From Christensenellaceae bacterium OttesenSCG-928-K19 (GTDB taxonomy: Bacteria > Bacillota > Clostridia > Christensenellales > Christensenellaceae), in contig JAJDHD010000009.1 in assembly GCA_030266015.1 (NCBI GenBank), forward strand, positions 1 to 64,000: a stretch of DNA of 64,000 bases, given 5' to 3'. Made by a program: the position numbers and the translations under genes. This document shows positions 52,546-61,888 of this stretch, in pieces. Under the pieces are notes generated by a model, which saw only the letters and a list, made by a program, of their open reading frames with translations, was not told the origin of the DNA and did not search any database. Every line of letters starts with the position of its first letter. The first letter of the stretch is position 1.

Positions 52546-53616
52546 TTATTTATGATAAAAGGGTAGTTTTAATACTTCCGCTTTTATTCGTTTTCCCCGT
52601 ACGTCAACCTCTACCTCGCTACCCGCGAATTCTACGGGCACAATCGCCATGGCAATAGCAACCCCCAAGCTGGGCGACATCGTCCCCGAAGTCACAAGCC
52701 CCAGCTTTTCTTCGCCGGAATAAACCTCTGCCCCTTCCCGGGCAATACCCTTGCCCGTTAGCTTAATGCCAATCCGCTTTCTTTTTCTGTCCTGTGCCAA
52801 CACATCCCTGCCCGTAAACACCGGCTTATCCAGCTTAACAAATATGGACAGGTTTGCCTCCCTGGGGGTAATTTCCGGGCTTAGCTCGTGCCCATAAAGC
52901 GGCATACCCGCCTCTAGCCGTAGCGTGTCCCTGGCACCCAGGCCGCAGGGGATCAGCCCATATTCCTCGCCTGCTTCCATCAGGATATCCCAAAGTGCCT
53001 CCGCGTGCTTATTTCCTGTATAAATCTCAAACCCATCCTCGCCAGTATAACCTGTGCGTGAGATGAGGCAGGGAATATCTCCTATGCACGCCTGCTCTGT
53101 AAATGTATAATAGCGCTCTGGAATGCTGCCTTCTCCTACTATCTTTTCCAATATACCTTGCGCCGCCGGGCCCTGCAACGCAAGCTGCGACACATTATCT
53201 GAATCATCGCGCAGCGAAACATCTCCCGTAAGTCGCTTTTGCATCCACTCAAAATCTTTTTCCCGGTTGGCAGCATTCACCACAACAAGGTATTTCTCAT
53301 CATTTATTTTATAAACCAATAAATCGTCCACCGTACCGCCATTTTCATAACACATTGGGCTATACCGCACCTGACCGGGTTGAAGACCGGTGAAATCGTT
53401 TGTCAGGATATTATTCAGGTTTTGAAACGCGTCCTGTCCTTCCAAAAAGAACTCACCCATATGTGACACATCAAAAAGGCCTGCCTGTTGCCTTACGGCA
53501 TTGTGCTCCTTCAGGATACCCGTTTTATATTGCACAGGCAATGTATATCCGGCAAACGGCACCATTTTTCCGCCCGCCTCTGTGTGTTTATCGTAGAACG
53601 CAGTACGCTTTTCCAT
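52546..53616 (-). CDS. gcvT: Aminomethyltransferase (glycine cleavage T protein)
   Basis: Moves the aminomethyl carbon from GcvH to tetrahydrofolate, releasing ammonia. The 356-residue protein shows KMVPFAGYTLPVQY, LFDVSHMGEFFLEG, YSPMCYENGGTVDDLLVYK, SRTGYTGEDGFEIY and TSGTMSPSLGVAIAM, the family's folate and active-site segments. It is first in the order gcvT-H-PA-PB usual in clostridia. The 190-base leader upstream was checked for a glycine riboswitch and none was recognised. The promoter is not clear. Confidence 0.95.
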   Translation of the reverse strand: MEKRTAFYDKHTEAGGKMVPFAGYTLPVQYKTGILKEHNAVRQQAGLFDVSHMGEFFLEGQDAFQNLNNILTNDFTGLQPGQVRYSPMCYENGGTVDDLLVYKINDEKYLVVVNAANREKDFEWMQKRLTGDVSLRDDSDNVSQLALQGPAAQGILEKIVGEGSIPERYYTFTEQACIGDIPCLISRTGYTGEDGFEIYTGNKHAEALWDILMEAGEEYGLIPCGLGARDTLRLEAGMPLYGHELSPEITPREANLSIFVKLDKPVFTGRDVLAQDRKRKRIGIKLTGKGIAREGAEVYSGEEKLGLVTSGTMSPSLGVAIAMAIVPVEFAGSEVEVDVRGKRIKAEVLKLPFYHK

Positions 53617-53745
53617 TCGCTTTTCCTCTCCCTTTCATGAATATATTTACCTTATCACATCTCCCGCGTTCTTCCAATATCTGATTTTTATTTTTTACCG
53701 CCTTTTTTTGCGAACATGTTTTCTTCTCTCAGCCTGACAAAAAAC

Positions 53746-53790
53746 ATAAAAAGACCGCCTGCCATAATGATACTATTACGACAAGCGGCT
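53746..53790 (-). terminator. Terminator after the lipoprotein gene at 53805
   Basis: On the minus strand GCCGCTTGTC and GGCAGGCGGT pair over about 10 positions with two G-U pairs. CTTTTT follows. Confidence 0.65.
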
Positions 53791-53804
53791 TCCATTCCGT
53801 TTTA

Positions 53805-54638
53805 CTATTTCACAATCATTGCGCTTGTGGCGGTTGCCTGTGCAGGGTAGCTCTCTGCCACAACATCAAACCAGGCAAACAAAGCATTCCCTTCGGCGAC
53901 CTCTTCACCTGCGACGCTTGCCCCATCCTGGTCAAACACAGAAATCTCTACATCCGCCGGAATGGTAACATAAAGGTCTTTGTTCTCATTCAACACAGTG
54001 ATACTGCCGTCCTCTTGGTGCTGCACCTCCTCCGCGATCAGGAAGGTGGGTACGCCCAGCCCTGTCTCCGGAATATTGGTTATGATTGCGTAAGCGTTTG
54101 ACTGCGGTGGCAAAGAGCGTGTCATCGCGCTGCTTACATAAACCTGCACTTCATCACCAACCGTAATCGATTCCAAATCGACCGCTTCACCCGTCTGCGC
54201 GTCTATCAATATAGTTTCTTCCGTTATGTTTGCAAGAATGTCGTTTGCCGGGTTCGATTCATTCTGCCCTGTTACATGAACCTGCACGCTGCTATTCTCG
54301 TTCCTGATGATCTCCTGAACCTCTCCCCGCACAGCTTCCGACACACTGGCATTTTCCTGCAGATTGCCTGTTATCTCGTTACCCTCCGCAGGATTCTCTG
54401 TAATGGTGTCTTCTGTTAGCGTTCCATCAGTTAATGATCCGCCGGACTCCGGCTCGCCATAGGATGGTTCCTCCACCGCGGGTTCTTCAGCGTGTTCTTC
54501 CTCCGTCGGTTGCCCTTCTTCCGCGGGCATAGTGGATTCCGCAGTGGTTTCCCCTGCGCTTGGCGAACTGCAAGCGATTAGTGTAAACGCCGTTACCACC
54601 AACACAGCGGCTATTGCTATAAGCCATTTCTTCTTCAT
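53805..54638 (-). CDS. Hypothetical acidic lipoprotein
   Basis: A 277-residue protein with a lipoprotein signal (AFTLIAC, Cys about 23), a long Glu/Pro/Thr-rich linker (about 28-90) and a beta-rich mature domain. Segments such as ILANITEETILIDAQTGE and VGDEVQVYVSSAMTRSLPPQSNAYAIITNI resemble small OB-like domains of clostridial lipoproteins. The layout is like that of the exporter-linked lipoprotein at 41086, but sequence likeness is weak. No function is recognised. AGGAGG precedes the ATG. It is divergent to the carboxylesterase. Confidence 0.6.
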   Translation of the reverse strand: MKKKWLIAIAAVLVVTAFTLIACSSPSAGETTAESTMPAEEGQPTEEEHAEEPAVEEPSYGEPESGGSLTDGTLTEDTITENPAEGNEITGNLQENASVSEAVRGEVQEIIRNENSSVQVHVTGQNESNPANDILANITEETILIDAQTGEAVDLESITVGDEVQVYVSSAMTRSLPPQSNAYAIITNIPETGLGVPTFLIAEEVQHQEDGSITVLNENKDLYVTIPADVEISVFDQDGASVAGEEVAEGNALFAWFDVVAESYPAQATATSAMIVK

Positions 54639-54882
54639 CTTTATTTTCCTCCTGTCTCTAAGTTACCGCAAATGATTTTTGTTCCTAACAGTTTGACGCG
54701 TCTAGTCGCACCACCGTTCCCTTCCATAAATGAAAGAATTATGAACTCTGTACAGCACCATACTATAGATATACTTTAATTACCCTTGGCACACAAAACC
54801 GAGGAAAATTCATACAAAGTTTACATCCACTTCTTCCTTCATTCACATTATCCCGTTAAACTACCCGCAAGGAGAGTTACCT

Positions 54883-56376
54883 ATGCACGGAAATACCGTA
54901 TCCACAACATCCGGAAGGGTTCGCGGGATTTACCGCAAAGGCGTCTTTTTATGGCGCGGTATTCCTTATGCCAGCGCACCGGAGGGCAACCTGCGTTTTA
55001 AACATGCACGGCCGCATAAAGGCTGGCCGGGTGTACTTGACGCAACCCGGTATGGCAATATTTGCCCGCAAACAGGTTTCCGCGCGCCTCACAAAGCAGC
55101 TGAAGACTGCCTCACACTAAACATCTGGGCGCCCGTGGCCAGTTCCAAAAAGAAAGCGGTTTTGTTTTATATCCATGGCGGATCGTTTTGGCGGGGCACA
55201 GGCAATGAATCCCGATACGAAGGAACCAAGCTGTGCCGTAACAGGGATGTTGTCGTTGTCACCATCAATTACCGGCTGGGCGCGTTGGGCTTTTTAGATT
55301 TTTCCTTCCTTGGCAAAGGTTTTGATACAAACTGCGGCCTTTCCGATATTGTACAGGCACTTGCGTGGGTCCATGAGAATATCGCTGCATTTGGCGGCGA
55401 TCCCGGGAATATCACGGTGATCGGCCAGTCGGCAGGTGCAAACGCTGTTTCCGCACTGGTCACGATGCCCTCGGCAAAGCCTTACATTTCCAAGGCTATT
55501 ATGATGAGCGGCTGCCCTGTGTGGATGCACACAAGCAAAAATGCACAGGATATTGCACGTCAGTTTATGGATTTTATGGAGCTGCCGGATGCAAACGCAC
55601 TCCGCCGCATATCGGCAGATGAGCTAGTGAAAAAACAAAAGGCCTTTACCCGCCAGTGTAAGATAGGCGAGGGGGCTTTTTCCATTGTAATAGACGGAAA
55701 ACTAGTGCCAGACTATCCCATTCCCGCTGCACAGCAGGGTGCCTCAGCGAACATTCCTTTGCTGATTGGAACCACAAGGGATGAGTTGTCTTTTTCCTGC
55801 AGTAAGCTTTTAAGCGGAATTATGGCTGTGAAGGACGTTGCTTTTTCCGTACTCTCATACGAACAATCCGGATTGCGGAAAAGCCTTGCCGAACGCTACC
55901 GCCAATATTATGGGAAACGGGGACAGGTGCAGTTTGTGACCGACCAAATTTTCAGGATGTCCAGCCTCTGGTTTGCTCAGGCCAGTGCAAAACACGCAAA
56001 AACGTGGGCCTACAGCTTTGACTATGCCCCACTTTTGATGCAGCTCACACAGCTGGGCGCTTGCCACTCCAGCGATATTCCTTTTTTGTTTGGAAATTAC
56101 AGCTCCACGCGTTGTGCGTATATGTTTCTTCTTTCTCCCATCCAAAAAGTCATACGCAAGATCTGCGATGAACTGCAAACAGATTTTATTCAGTTTGCCA
56201 AAACTGGCTCACTGTCATGGACTCAATGCTCCCTCTCGGACACACCAGCAAAATGCTATGCATATAAACCACAGAAGGTCGCCCCCATGGTGGCTCCCGC
56301 TATCAGCAAGGAATACGACAAAAGCAACTTTAAAAAGAAGAGTTGCCAAAGCATCTGTCCTGCGGAATCTGTCTAA
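54883..56376 (+). CDS. Type B carboxylesterase
   Basis: A 497-residue alpha/beta-hydrolase of the carboxylesterase/PNB esterase group. RGIPYASAPEGNLRF and EDCLTLNIWAP open it, YIHGGSFWRGTG forms the oxyanion hole, and the nucleophile S183 lies in VIGQSAGANAVSAL. E301 (GTTRDELSF) and H395 (GACHSSDIPFLFGN) complete the triad. There is no signal peptide, so it is cytoplasmic. The natural ester is unknown. AAGGAG precedes the ATG. It ends one base before the convergent TetR gene. Confidence 0.92.
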   Translation: MHGNTVSTTSGRVRGIYRKGVFLWRGIPYASAPEGNLRFKHARPHKGWPGVLDATRYGNICPQTGFRAPHKAAEDCLTLNIWAPVASSKKKAVLFYIHGGSFWRGTGNESRYEGTKLCRNRDVVVVTINYRLGALGFLDFSFLGKGFDTNCGLSDIVQALAWVHENIAAFGGDPGNITVIGQSAGANAVSALVTMPSAKPYISKAIMMSGCPVWMHTSKNAQDIARQFMDFMELPDANALRRISADELVKKQKAFTRQCKIGEGAFSIVIDGKLVPDYPIPAAQQGASANIPLLIGTTRDELSFSCSKLLSGIMAVKDVAFSVLSYEQSGLRKSLAERYRQYYGKRGQVQFVTDQIFRMSSLWFAQASAKHAKTWAYSFDYAPLLMQLTQLGACHSSDIPFLFGNYSSTRCAYMFLLSPIQKVIRKICDELQTDFIQFAKTGSLSWTQCSLSDTPAKCYAYKPQKVAPMVAPAISKEYDKSNFKKKSCQSICPAESV

Positions 56377-56937
56377 TCACCGAAAGCTGGTAATCCCCTT
56401 ATAAAGCACTTGGAGCACCAAGTCAGATATCGTTTCCGTTGACTCGGGCGTACCATCCTCCAGCCATTTTTGCAGTATGCTCACACAGCCCGTAATCGCA
56501 AAGACGGCAAGGTATTCCTTTGTTCTTTCACCCTGGGAATTGTAGATCTGAAAATCAAAAATTTCTGGCACCTTTAAAATATCCTTTTGAATATTTGAGC
56601 CGCCATTATCGCTTAAAAGCGCGCGGAACAATCCTGCGTTTTCTTTCACATAAACCAGTATACGGTTTAGCACTTGGAAGGATACAGGGATGTTGTCGGT
56701 ATAATCCTGCCTGCTAAGATAATGTGTGATATTGTCCATCGCTTCCTGCTCTATACTGTGCAGCAGGTCGTATTGATCTTCAAAATGTGCGTAAAACGTG
56801 CTCCGGTTCACATCGGCGCGCTCGCACAGTGCTTTTACCGATATCTTGGAGATATGCTCTTTTTGCATCAATTCCACCAGCGCATCCTTGAGCATCATAA
56901 TAGTGTATTTTACGCGCCTGTCCAGTTTTTTTTCCAT
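56377..56937 (-). CDS. TetR-family regulator
   Basis: A 186-residue repressor-type protein. The N-terminal helix-turn-helix (about 10-55) contains ISKISVKALCERADVNRSTFYAHFEDQYDLL, given here in family terms as the TetR_N signature. The C-terminal helical part fits the ligand-binding domain of YbiH/DhaS-like members. The ATG at 56937 is chosen over the frame to 56952 because the family begins with charged residues right before the first helix. It is divergent to the MMPL transporter across a 165-base gap with a 10-base inverted repeat, and probably represses it. Confidence 0.88.
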   Translation of the reverse strand: MEKKLDRRVKYTIMMLKDALVELMQKEHISKISVKALCERADVNRSTFYAHFEDQYDLLHSIEQEAMDNITHYLSRQDYTDNIPVSFQVLNRILVYVKENAGLFRALLSDNGGSNIQKDILKVPEIFDFQIYNSQGERTKEYLAVFAITGCVSILQKWLEDGTPESTETISDLVLQVLYKGITSFR

Positions 56938-56969
56938 ACCTGCGCCTCTCAATTATGAATTTTTTGGAA

Positions 56970-57002
56970 ATATCCAACATTTTTTTGTTTTTTGTTGGAT
57001 AT
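56970..57002. promoter_or_regulatory. Inverted repeat, likely TetR operator
   Basis: ATATCCAACA (56970-56979) and TGTTGGATAT (56993-57002) are perfect 10-base inverted arms, 13 bases apart. They lie 26 bases before the -35 box of the transporter promoter and overlap the likely TetR promoter region. Confidence 0.65.
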
Positions 57003-57027
57003 CAGACTTTTTTTTCCGCTTTGTTGG

Positions 57028-57056
57028 TTGAAATGCTACACTGTGTTGATTATAAT
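57028..57056 (+). promoter_or_regulatory. Sigma-A type promoter of the MMPL transporter unit
   Basis: TTGAAA (57028-57033), a 17-base spacer and TATAAT (57051-57056) precede the ATG at 57103. GGAGG is at 57093-57097. Confidence 0.75.
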
Positions 57057-57102
57057 GCAATAGATGTGAAATTGCAACTTACCGTTGCACCCGGAGGATT
57101 CT

Positions 57103-59211
57103 ATGGATCGATTTGCATATTATATTACGCACCACAAGAAGCGCATCATTGTGCTGTTCATCATAGCAGCGGTAATCTGCACCATTCTCACACTGTTTGT
57201 AGGCGTCAACTACAACATGACAGACTACCTCCCGCCCGAATCACAATCCACGATCGGGCTGGAAATAATGAAAGAAGAATTTGGCACCAGCATGGCTAAT
57301 ACCAGCGTTATGGTGCGGGATGTTTCCATTCAGCAGGCTTTGGTATATAAAGATGAGCTTGCAGCTGTGGACGGCGTGACAGAAGTGATGTGGCTGGACG
57401 ATGTGATAGACATCAAAGAGCCTCTGGAGATGGCAGATAATGATACTGTCGAGGGTTTTTATAAACACGGGAACGCCCTGTTCACAGTCACCATTGCGGA
57501 TGGAATGGAGCAGGACGCGACAAACGCCATTTGGGAGCTGATTGGCGAAGAAAACGCTATTGCGGGTGAAGCGCCAGATACCGCAACCATGCAGAATGCC
57601 ACAAGCGCAGAAGTGGCAAACGCAATGGCTATCCTTCTACCTGTTATCCTTGCCATCCTCATATTGTCCTCCTCCTCGTGGATCGACCCGGTGCTTTACC
57701 TGTTTGCCATCGGCATTGCCATCCTCATCAATATGGGGACAAATATCTTCTTTGGCGAAATTTCTTTTATGACAAATTCTGTAAGTCCGATTTTGCAGCT
57801 TGCTGTTTCATTGGATTACGCAATCTTTCTGCTACACAGCTTTGCCGCCAACCGCAAAAAATATGCCACCGTGGACGAAGCTATGCAGCAAGCCGTCAAG
57901 GAATCCATTTCCACTGTGGCGGCAAGCGCGCTCACCACACTATTTGGGTTTATCGCGCTCACGTTTATGGACTTTCGGATTGGGGCAGACCTTGGCTGGG
58001 CGCTGGCAAAAGGCATCATCTTGAGCTTTGGCACCACCATTATTTTCCTGCCGGCTTTCACGCTGTGCATGGTTAAAGCAATCGATAAAACACACCACCG
58101 GCCGCTCATGCCCAGCTTCAAAAATGTCAATAAAGTATTTTCCAAAATCGCCATTCCTGCTGTTATATTGGTAGCAATTGCCATCATTCCCAGTTTTTTG
58201 GGACAGGGGCAAACCGGCTTTGTTTATGGGAACAGCAGTGTCGCTACCAACGAAAGCCAAAGCGGGCGCAGCAAGCTGGCTATCCAAGAAGAGTTTGGCC
58301 AATCGACCGTCATGGTGCTTTTGGTGCCGCGCGGGGACATAGCAAAAGAATATGACATGGGTGAAGAAATTAAAAAACTGAACCATGTAACAAGTGTAAC
58401 CTCTTACGCAAGCGCAGTGGGCACGGCGTTTCCATCGGAATTCCTTGATGATAACATCACCGGGCAATTTTATTCGGACAACTATGCGCGGATTATCGTC
58501 TATACAGATACGCCAGACGAAGGCGATGTGGCATTTAATACGGTAGAAGAAATCACAGCGGTAGCAAAATCCTATTATGGAGATGACGTTTATTCTGTGG
58601 GGCAAAGCACAAACCTGAATGATATGAAGCAGGTGGTCACGGTGGACAATACCAAGGTGACGCTGATTGCTGTTATTGCCATATTCCTGGTATTGTTGTT
58701 TACCTTCCGTTCGGGCACGCTACCCTTTATATTACTGATCACCATAGAAACGGGGATTTGGGTTAACCTTGCCATCCCCTATTTCACAGGGACAGAGATC
58801 AACTTTATTGGTTATCTTGTGCTCAATACGGTACAACTTGGCGCTACTGTGGATTACGCAATCCTTTTGACCACGTCATATCTACGAAAGAGAAAGCTCT
58901 TGCCACAAAAAGAAGCAATGCACCAGGCGATGGGAGAAAATTTCAGGTCAATAATGGTATCCGCTGCCGTGCTGGCCACGGCGGGATTCACCCTTTACGC
59001 TACCTCGTCCAACCCCGCGGTCTCGGATATCGGGCTGCTGCTTGGGCGCGGAACATTGCTGTCCCTTGTCATGGTAGTGTGCTTTTTGCCCGCCATGCTG
59101 AGGCTATGTGATAAGGCAATCGGAAAATCAACCTACAAAGCAGATTTTTTCCGGGATAAAAAAAGAGAAAAAAGCAAAAAACAGACAGGAGAGATTCAAA
59201 ATGAAGCTTAA
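57103..59211 (+). CDS. MMPL/RND-family transporter
   Basis: A 702-residue membrane protein with two repeated six-helix halves, each preceded by an extracellular loop. Helix 1 is at about 13-33. Loop 1 runs about 35-170 and starts NYNMTDYLPPES. Helices 2-6 lie at about 175-345 with the sterol-sensing-like SVSLDYAIFLLHSF, where the Asp is in the proton-relay position. Loop 2 and the second half contain LGATVDYAILLTTSY. MMPL proteins export lipids, drugs or peptides using the proton force. It overlaps the next gene by 11 bases. The substrate is unknown. Confidence 0.88.
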   Translation: MDRFAYYITHHKKRIIVLFIIAAVICTILTLFVGVNYNMTDYLPPESQSTIGLEIMKEEFGTSMANTSVMVRDVSIQQALVYKDELAAVDGVTEVMWLDDVIDIKEPLEMADNDTVEGFYKHGNALFTVTIADGMEQDATNAIWELIGEENAIAGEAPDTATMQNATSAEVANAMAILLPVILAILILSSSSWIDPVLYLFAIGIAILINMGTNIFFGEISFMTNSVSPILQLAVSLDYAIFLLHSFAANRKKYATVDEAMQQAVKESISTVAASALTTLFGFIALTFMDFRIGADLGWALAKGIILSFGTTIIFLPAFTLCMVKAIDKTHHRPLMPSFKNVNKVFSKIAIPAVILVAIAIIPSFLGQGQTGFVYGNSSVATNESQSGRSKLAIQEEFGQSTVMVLLVPRGDIAKEYDMGEEIKKLNHVTSVTSYASAVGTAFPSEFLDDNITGQFYSDNYARIIVYTDTPDEGDVAFNTVEEITAVAKSYYGDDVYSVGQSTNLNDMKQVVTVDNTKVTLIAVIAIFLVLLFTFRSGTLPFILLITIETGIWVNLAIPYFTGTEINFIGYLVLNTVQLGATVDYAILLTTSYLRKRKLLPQKEAMHQAMGENFRSIMVSAAVLATAGFTLYATSSNPAVSDIGLLLGRGTLLSLVMVVCFLPAMLRLCDKAIGKSTYKADFFRDKKREKSKKQTGEIQNEA

Positions 59212-61081
59212 ACGAATGGTCACAGTGTGTATGATGACCGCGGTGCTCCTCATCACCACGTTTGGGATCAGTGCATCCGCAGAAACATCACTGCAAACCG
59301 ATACCCCACCCGAGACGGAAAATACGGAAAGTAGCAGCATTTCTTCTTCCGGCACAAAAAACAAAGACGAGGTGGTATATGCCACTCTGGATGCAGCTGG
59401 CAGTGTGGACGCTATCTATACCGTAAATCACTTCTCCTCCGCAAAAGGAGAACGAATTACAGACTATGGCGAGTATGATTCTGTTGTGAACCTGACCAAC
59501 ACCGACCAACTTACTGCGGCAAGTGGTGCTGTTTCCTTTACCTCTGATGCGGATAATTTTTACTACCAGGGCAACATGTCCTCCACCGATTTACCGTGGC
59601 TCTTTGACATTAGTTACAAGCTGGATGGCTCCAGCATGGCTCCGGAGGACACTGCGGGCAAAGACGGCAAGCTGGAACTTGGCATTACCTCCAGCCAAAA
59701 CGGTAAGACTGACCCAACATTCTATGAGAATTATATGCTGCAAATTACCGTAACATTGGATACAGAAAAATGCAGTAATATTGAAGCGCCGGATGCTACC
59801 ATCGCAAGCGCGGGCAAAAATAAATCCATTGCCTTTACTGTTCTTCCGGGAGGCGATGCAAACTACACTGTAACGACAGATGTGCAAAATTTCTCCATGG
59901 CGGGCATCAGTATTGCTGCCGTACCTTATTCCATGAACATGGATATGGGCGACCTTGATATGGAAGGCCAGTTGGAAGACCTTGAAAAGCTGCCTGAAGC
60001 AATCTCTGAACTGAATGATGGTGTGGGCAAGCTGGAGGATGGCACAAGCGAGATGAAAAGCGGTGCCAACCAGCTTGCCAGCGGTTCCTCCGGCATCAAG
60101 AGCGGGCTTAACCAAATCTCCGGCAATTCTTCAAAGCTTGTGGACGGTTCCGCCAAGATAAACGATGCACTGTCCCAGATTGCCACAGAGCTAGGCACTT
60201 CTGATTTGGAAAATCTAGACCTCAGCCAGATATCCCAATTGCCGGATGGACTTTCCCGGCTTTCCGGCGGACTACGTGGTCTTTCCGGCGGGCTTACCAA
60301 GCTGAAAGACGGGTTTACTCTTGCGTATGCAACACTTGACGGCGCAATAGCGGGTATTCCCACCATAGATCCAACCCACATAGGCGCGCTTCAAATTGCT
60401 GTCCAAAACAATACCACCCTTGAAGGTTATCTAGGCGAATTGACAAACGCATACACCGCAGCGCAAACTGTAAAGGTCATTTACAGCCAGGTAAAAGCCG
60501 CATTTGACGCAGTGGGTGATACTGTCGACACCATGACCGTTACCATGGGCACAATGGCAGATACATTGGACGAAACGATAGCAGAAATTGGCGGGGCGCT
60601 GGGCAACCTTGACGGCCTTGACAAGTTGCCCGATCTTGTTTCCGGCCTGGCTCAGCTATCCGGTGAGTATTCTGACTTCCATAACGGCCTTGTAGGCTAC
60701 ACCAGCGGCGTTCAAACGCTTGCATCCAAATATTCCGAATTTGACTCGGGCATCTCTGAATTCAACAGCGGCGTGGGTGAACTGAACGATGGAATAGGCG
60801 AGCTTTATGACGGTACAAGTACACTGAACGACGAGATTGCCGACCTTCCGGACTTGATACAGGACGAGATTGACAACCTGAAGGAGCAATATATGCCCTC
60901 CGATTTTGAGGCAATATCCTTTACGTCATCCAAAAACACAGACACCGGGTTTGTGCAGTTTGTGTTGCAAACCGCAGCAATAGAAGAACCGGAGGAAGAG
61001 ACGCAGCCCGTGGAAGAGGAAGCGGAAAATGAAACTTTCTGGGACAGGCTGGTATCGCTGTTCACCTCCGATGATAAGTAA
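59201..61081 (+). CDS. Secreted heptad-repeat protein, partner of the MMPL transporter
   Basis: A 626-residue secreted protein: signal peptide (about 1-27, ending ISASA), a beta-rich region (about 40-235) and a long helical part with X-X-X-Leu-X-X-Gly heptads. These occur at about 260-330 (LNDGVGKLEDGTSEMKSG and GSSGIKSGLNQISGN) and again near 560-600 (FNSGVGELNDGIGELYDG). Such repeats occur in YhgE/Pip-type membrane proteins, but no C-terminal membrane helix is present and the tail is acidic. The ATG at 59201 has GGAGAG about 8 bases upstream, inside the end of the transporter gene. It is probably an extracellular part of the export system. Confidence 0.75.
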   Translation: MKLKRMVTVCMMTAVLLITTFGISASAETSLQTDTPPETENTESSSISSSGTKNKDEVVYATLDAAGSVDAIYTVNHFSSAKGERITDYGEYDSVVNLTNTDQLTAASGAVSFTSDADNFYYQGNMSSTDLPWLFDISYKLDGSSMAPEDTAGKDGKLELGITSSQNGKTDPTFYENYMLQITVTLDTEKCSNIEAPDATIASAGKNKSIAFTVLPGGDANYTVTTDVQNFSMAGISIAAVPYSMNMDMGDLDMEGQLEDLEKLPEAISELNDGVGKLEDGTSEMKSGANQLASGSSGIKSGLNQISGNSSKLVDGSAKINDALSQIATELGTSDLENLDLSQISQLPDGLSRLSGGLRGLSGGLTKLKDGFTLAYATLDGAIAGIPTIDPTHIGALQIAVQNNTTLEGYLGELTNAYTAAQTVKVIYSQVKAAFDAVGDTVDTMTVTMGTMADTLDETIAEIGGALGNLDGLDKLPDLVSGLAQLSGEYSDFHNGLVGYTSGVQTLASKYSEFDSGISEFNSGVGELNDGIGELYDGTSTLNDEIADLPDLIQDEIDNLKEQYMPSDFEAISFTSSKNTDTGFVQFVLQTAAIEEPEEETQPVEEEAENETFWDRLVSLFTSDDK

Positions 61082-61130
61082 TACCTGATATAAACTGGGC
61101 TATCCCCAAAACAAGACAGTAAAAGAAAAA

Positions 61131-61264
61131 GCCTCCTGTCGTTTTTTTCTACGATAGGAGGCTTTTTCTCTCAATGACCGTTTTTCTTGGGGCTGTACAT
61201 AAAAGCACCAAGAGGTTTTTTTATGGGAAAAACCTATAGAAATATATCCCAACAAATATATTAG
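61131..61264 (+). repeat. Direct repeat copy 1 with strong terminator hairpin
   Basis: The first 32 bases are a hairpin (GCCTCCTGTCGT / ACGATAGGAGGC, 61131-61162) followed by TTTTT. It ends the transporter operon and is A-rich on the other side. About 100 further bases follow that recur nearly unchanged at 62183-62315. The two 133-base copies differ at about five positions plus two one-base gaps. Confidence 0.9.
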
Positions 61265-61280
61265 ATAGTGTTGACATGAG

Positions 61281-61700
61281 TCAAGCAAGAATGATGGCCC
61301 AAAGAGCAATACAGCGAATTTGAATGGCCACCACAAAAGAAGCTGTGATTTTTGCATAGCGCGTGGCAATGCTCCTCCACCGTTTTAGATGCAGAACTGC
61401 GTTTTCTACAAGATGGCGCACTTTATATAGGTGCTTGTCATATTCCCTCTGACACTTTCAGTTGCGTTTAGGCGGAATGACAAAACTCATTCCAGCCAAC
61501 GACGCGTTTTCAATAACCTCGTTCGTGTCATAGCCCCGGTCTGCCAGCAAATATTCAGCTCCAAAGCCGTCTATCAGAGCGATAGCTTGCTTACAATCTG
61601 CCGTGGCATCTGCTGTAACAAGTATTCTGAGCGGCATACCATTTGCATCCACGGCCAGATGTATTTATGTTCATATACTTCTTTTAGCCCCGGCCCGATG
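61281..61700 (-). pseudogene. IS5-family transposase remnant
   Basis: On the minus strand the C-terminal half of an IS5-family (ISL2/IS427-like) transposase is readable: IHLAVDANGMPLRILV, then LLADRGYDTNEVIE and SFVIPPKRN. An in-frame TGA (61458-61460) follows, then KCQREYDKHLYKVRHLVEN, KRWRSIATRYAKITASF and IRCIALWAIILA with a normal stop. The family reads straight through the TGA position, so it is a nonsense mutation. Upstream of IHLAVD the RTKGG region is lost and the frame has stops at AGAKRSI. It cannot code a working enzyme. No N-terminal half was found. Confidence 0.85.
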
Positions 61701-61888
61701 CATCCATCCCCGCCGGGTCCGGTTCATTCTTTCGAAAAACAGTCGCTGCACACGCCTGCTTTTCTTTTTTGCACAAATTTTATATTGCGTGAGATACTTT
61801 TCCCATACGCGCGTATAATACTGTAAGCAAACCAACCGACAGGCTTCTCAGCCTTGCGGGTATCAACAACCAGGAGGAAACGAATACC

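Noticed and set aside
53617-53804. Glycine riboswitch before gcvT
   Set aside because: The leader lacks the conserved paired GGAGAG-type cores and is mostly occupied by the terminator of the upstream gene and a ribosome site.
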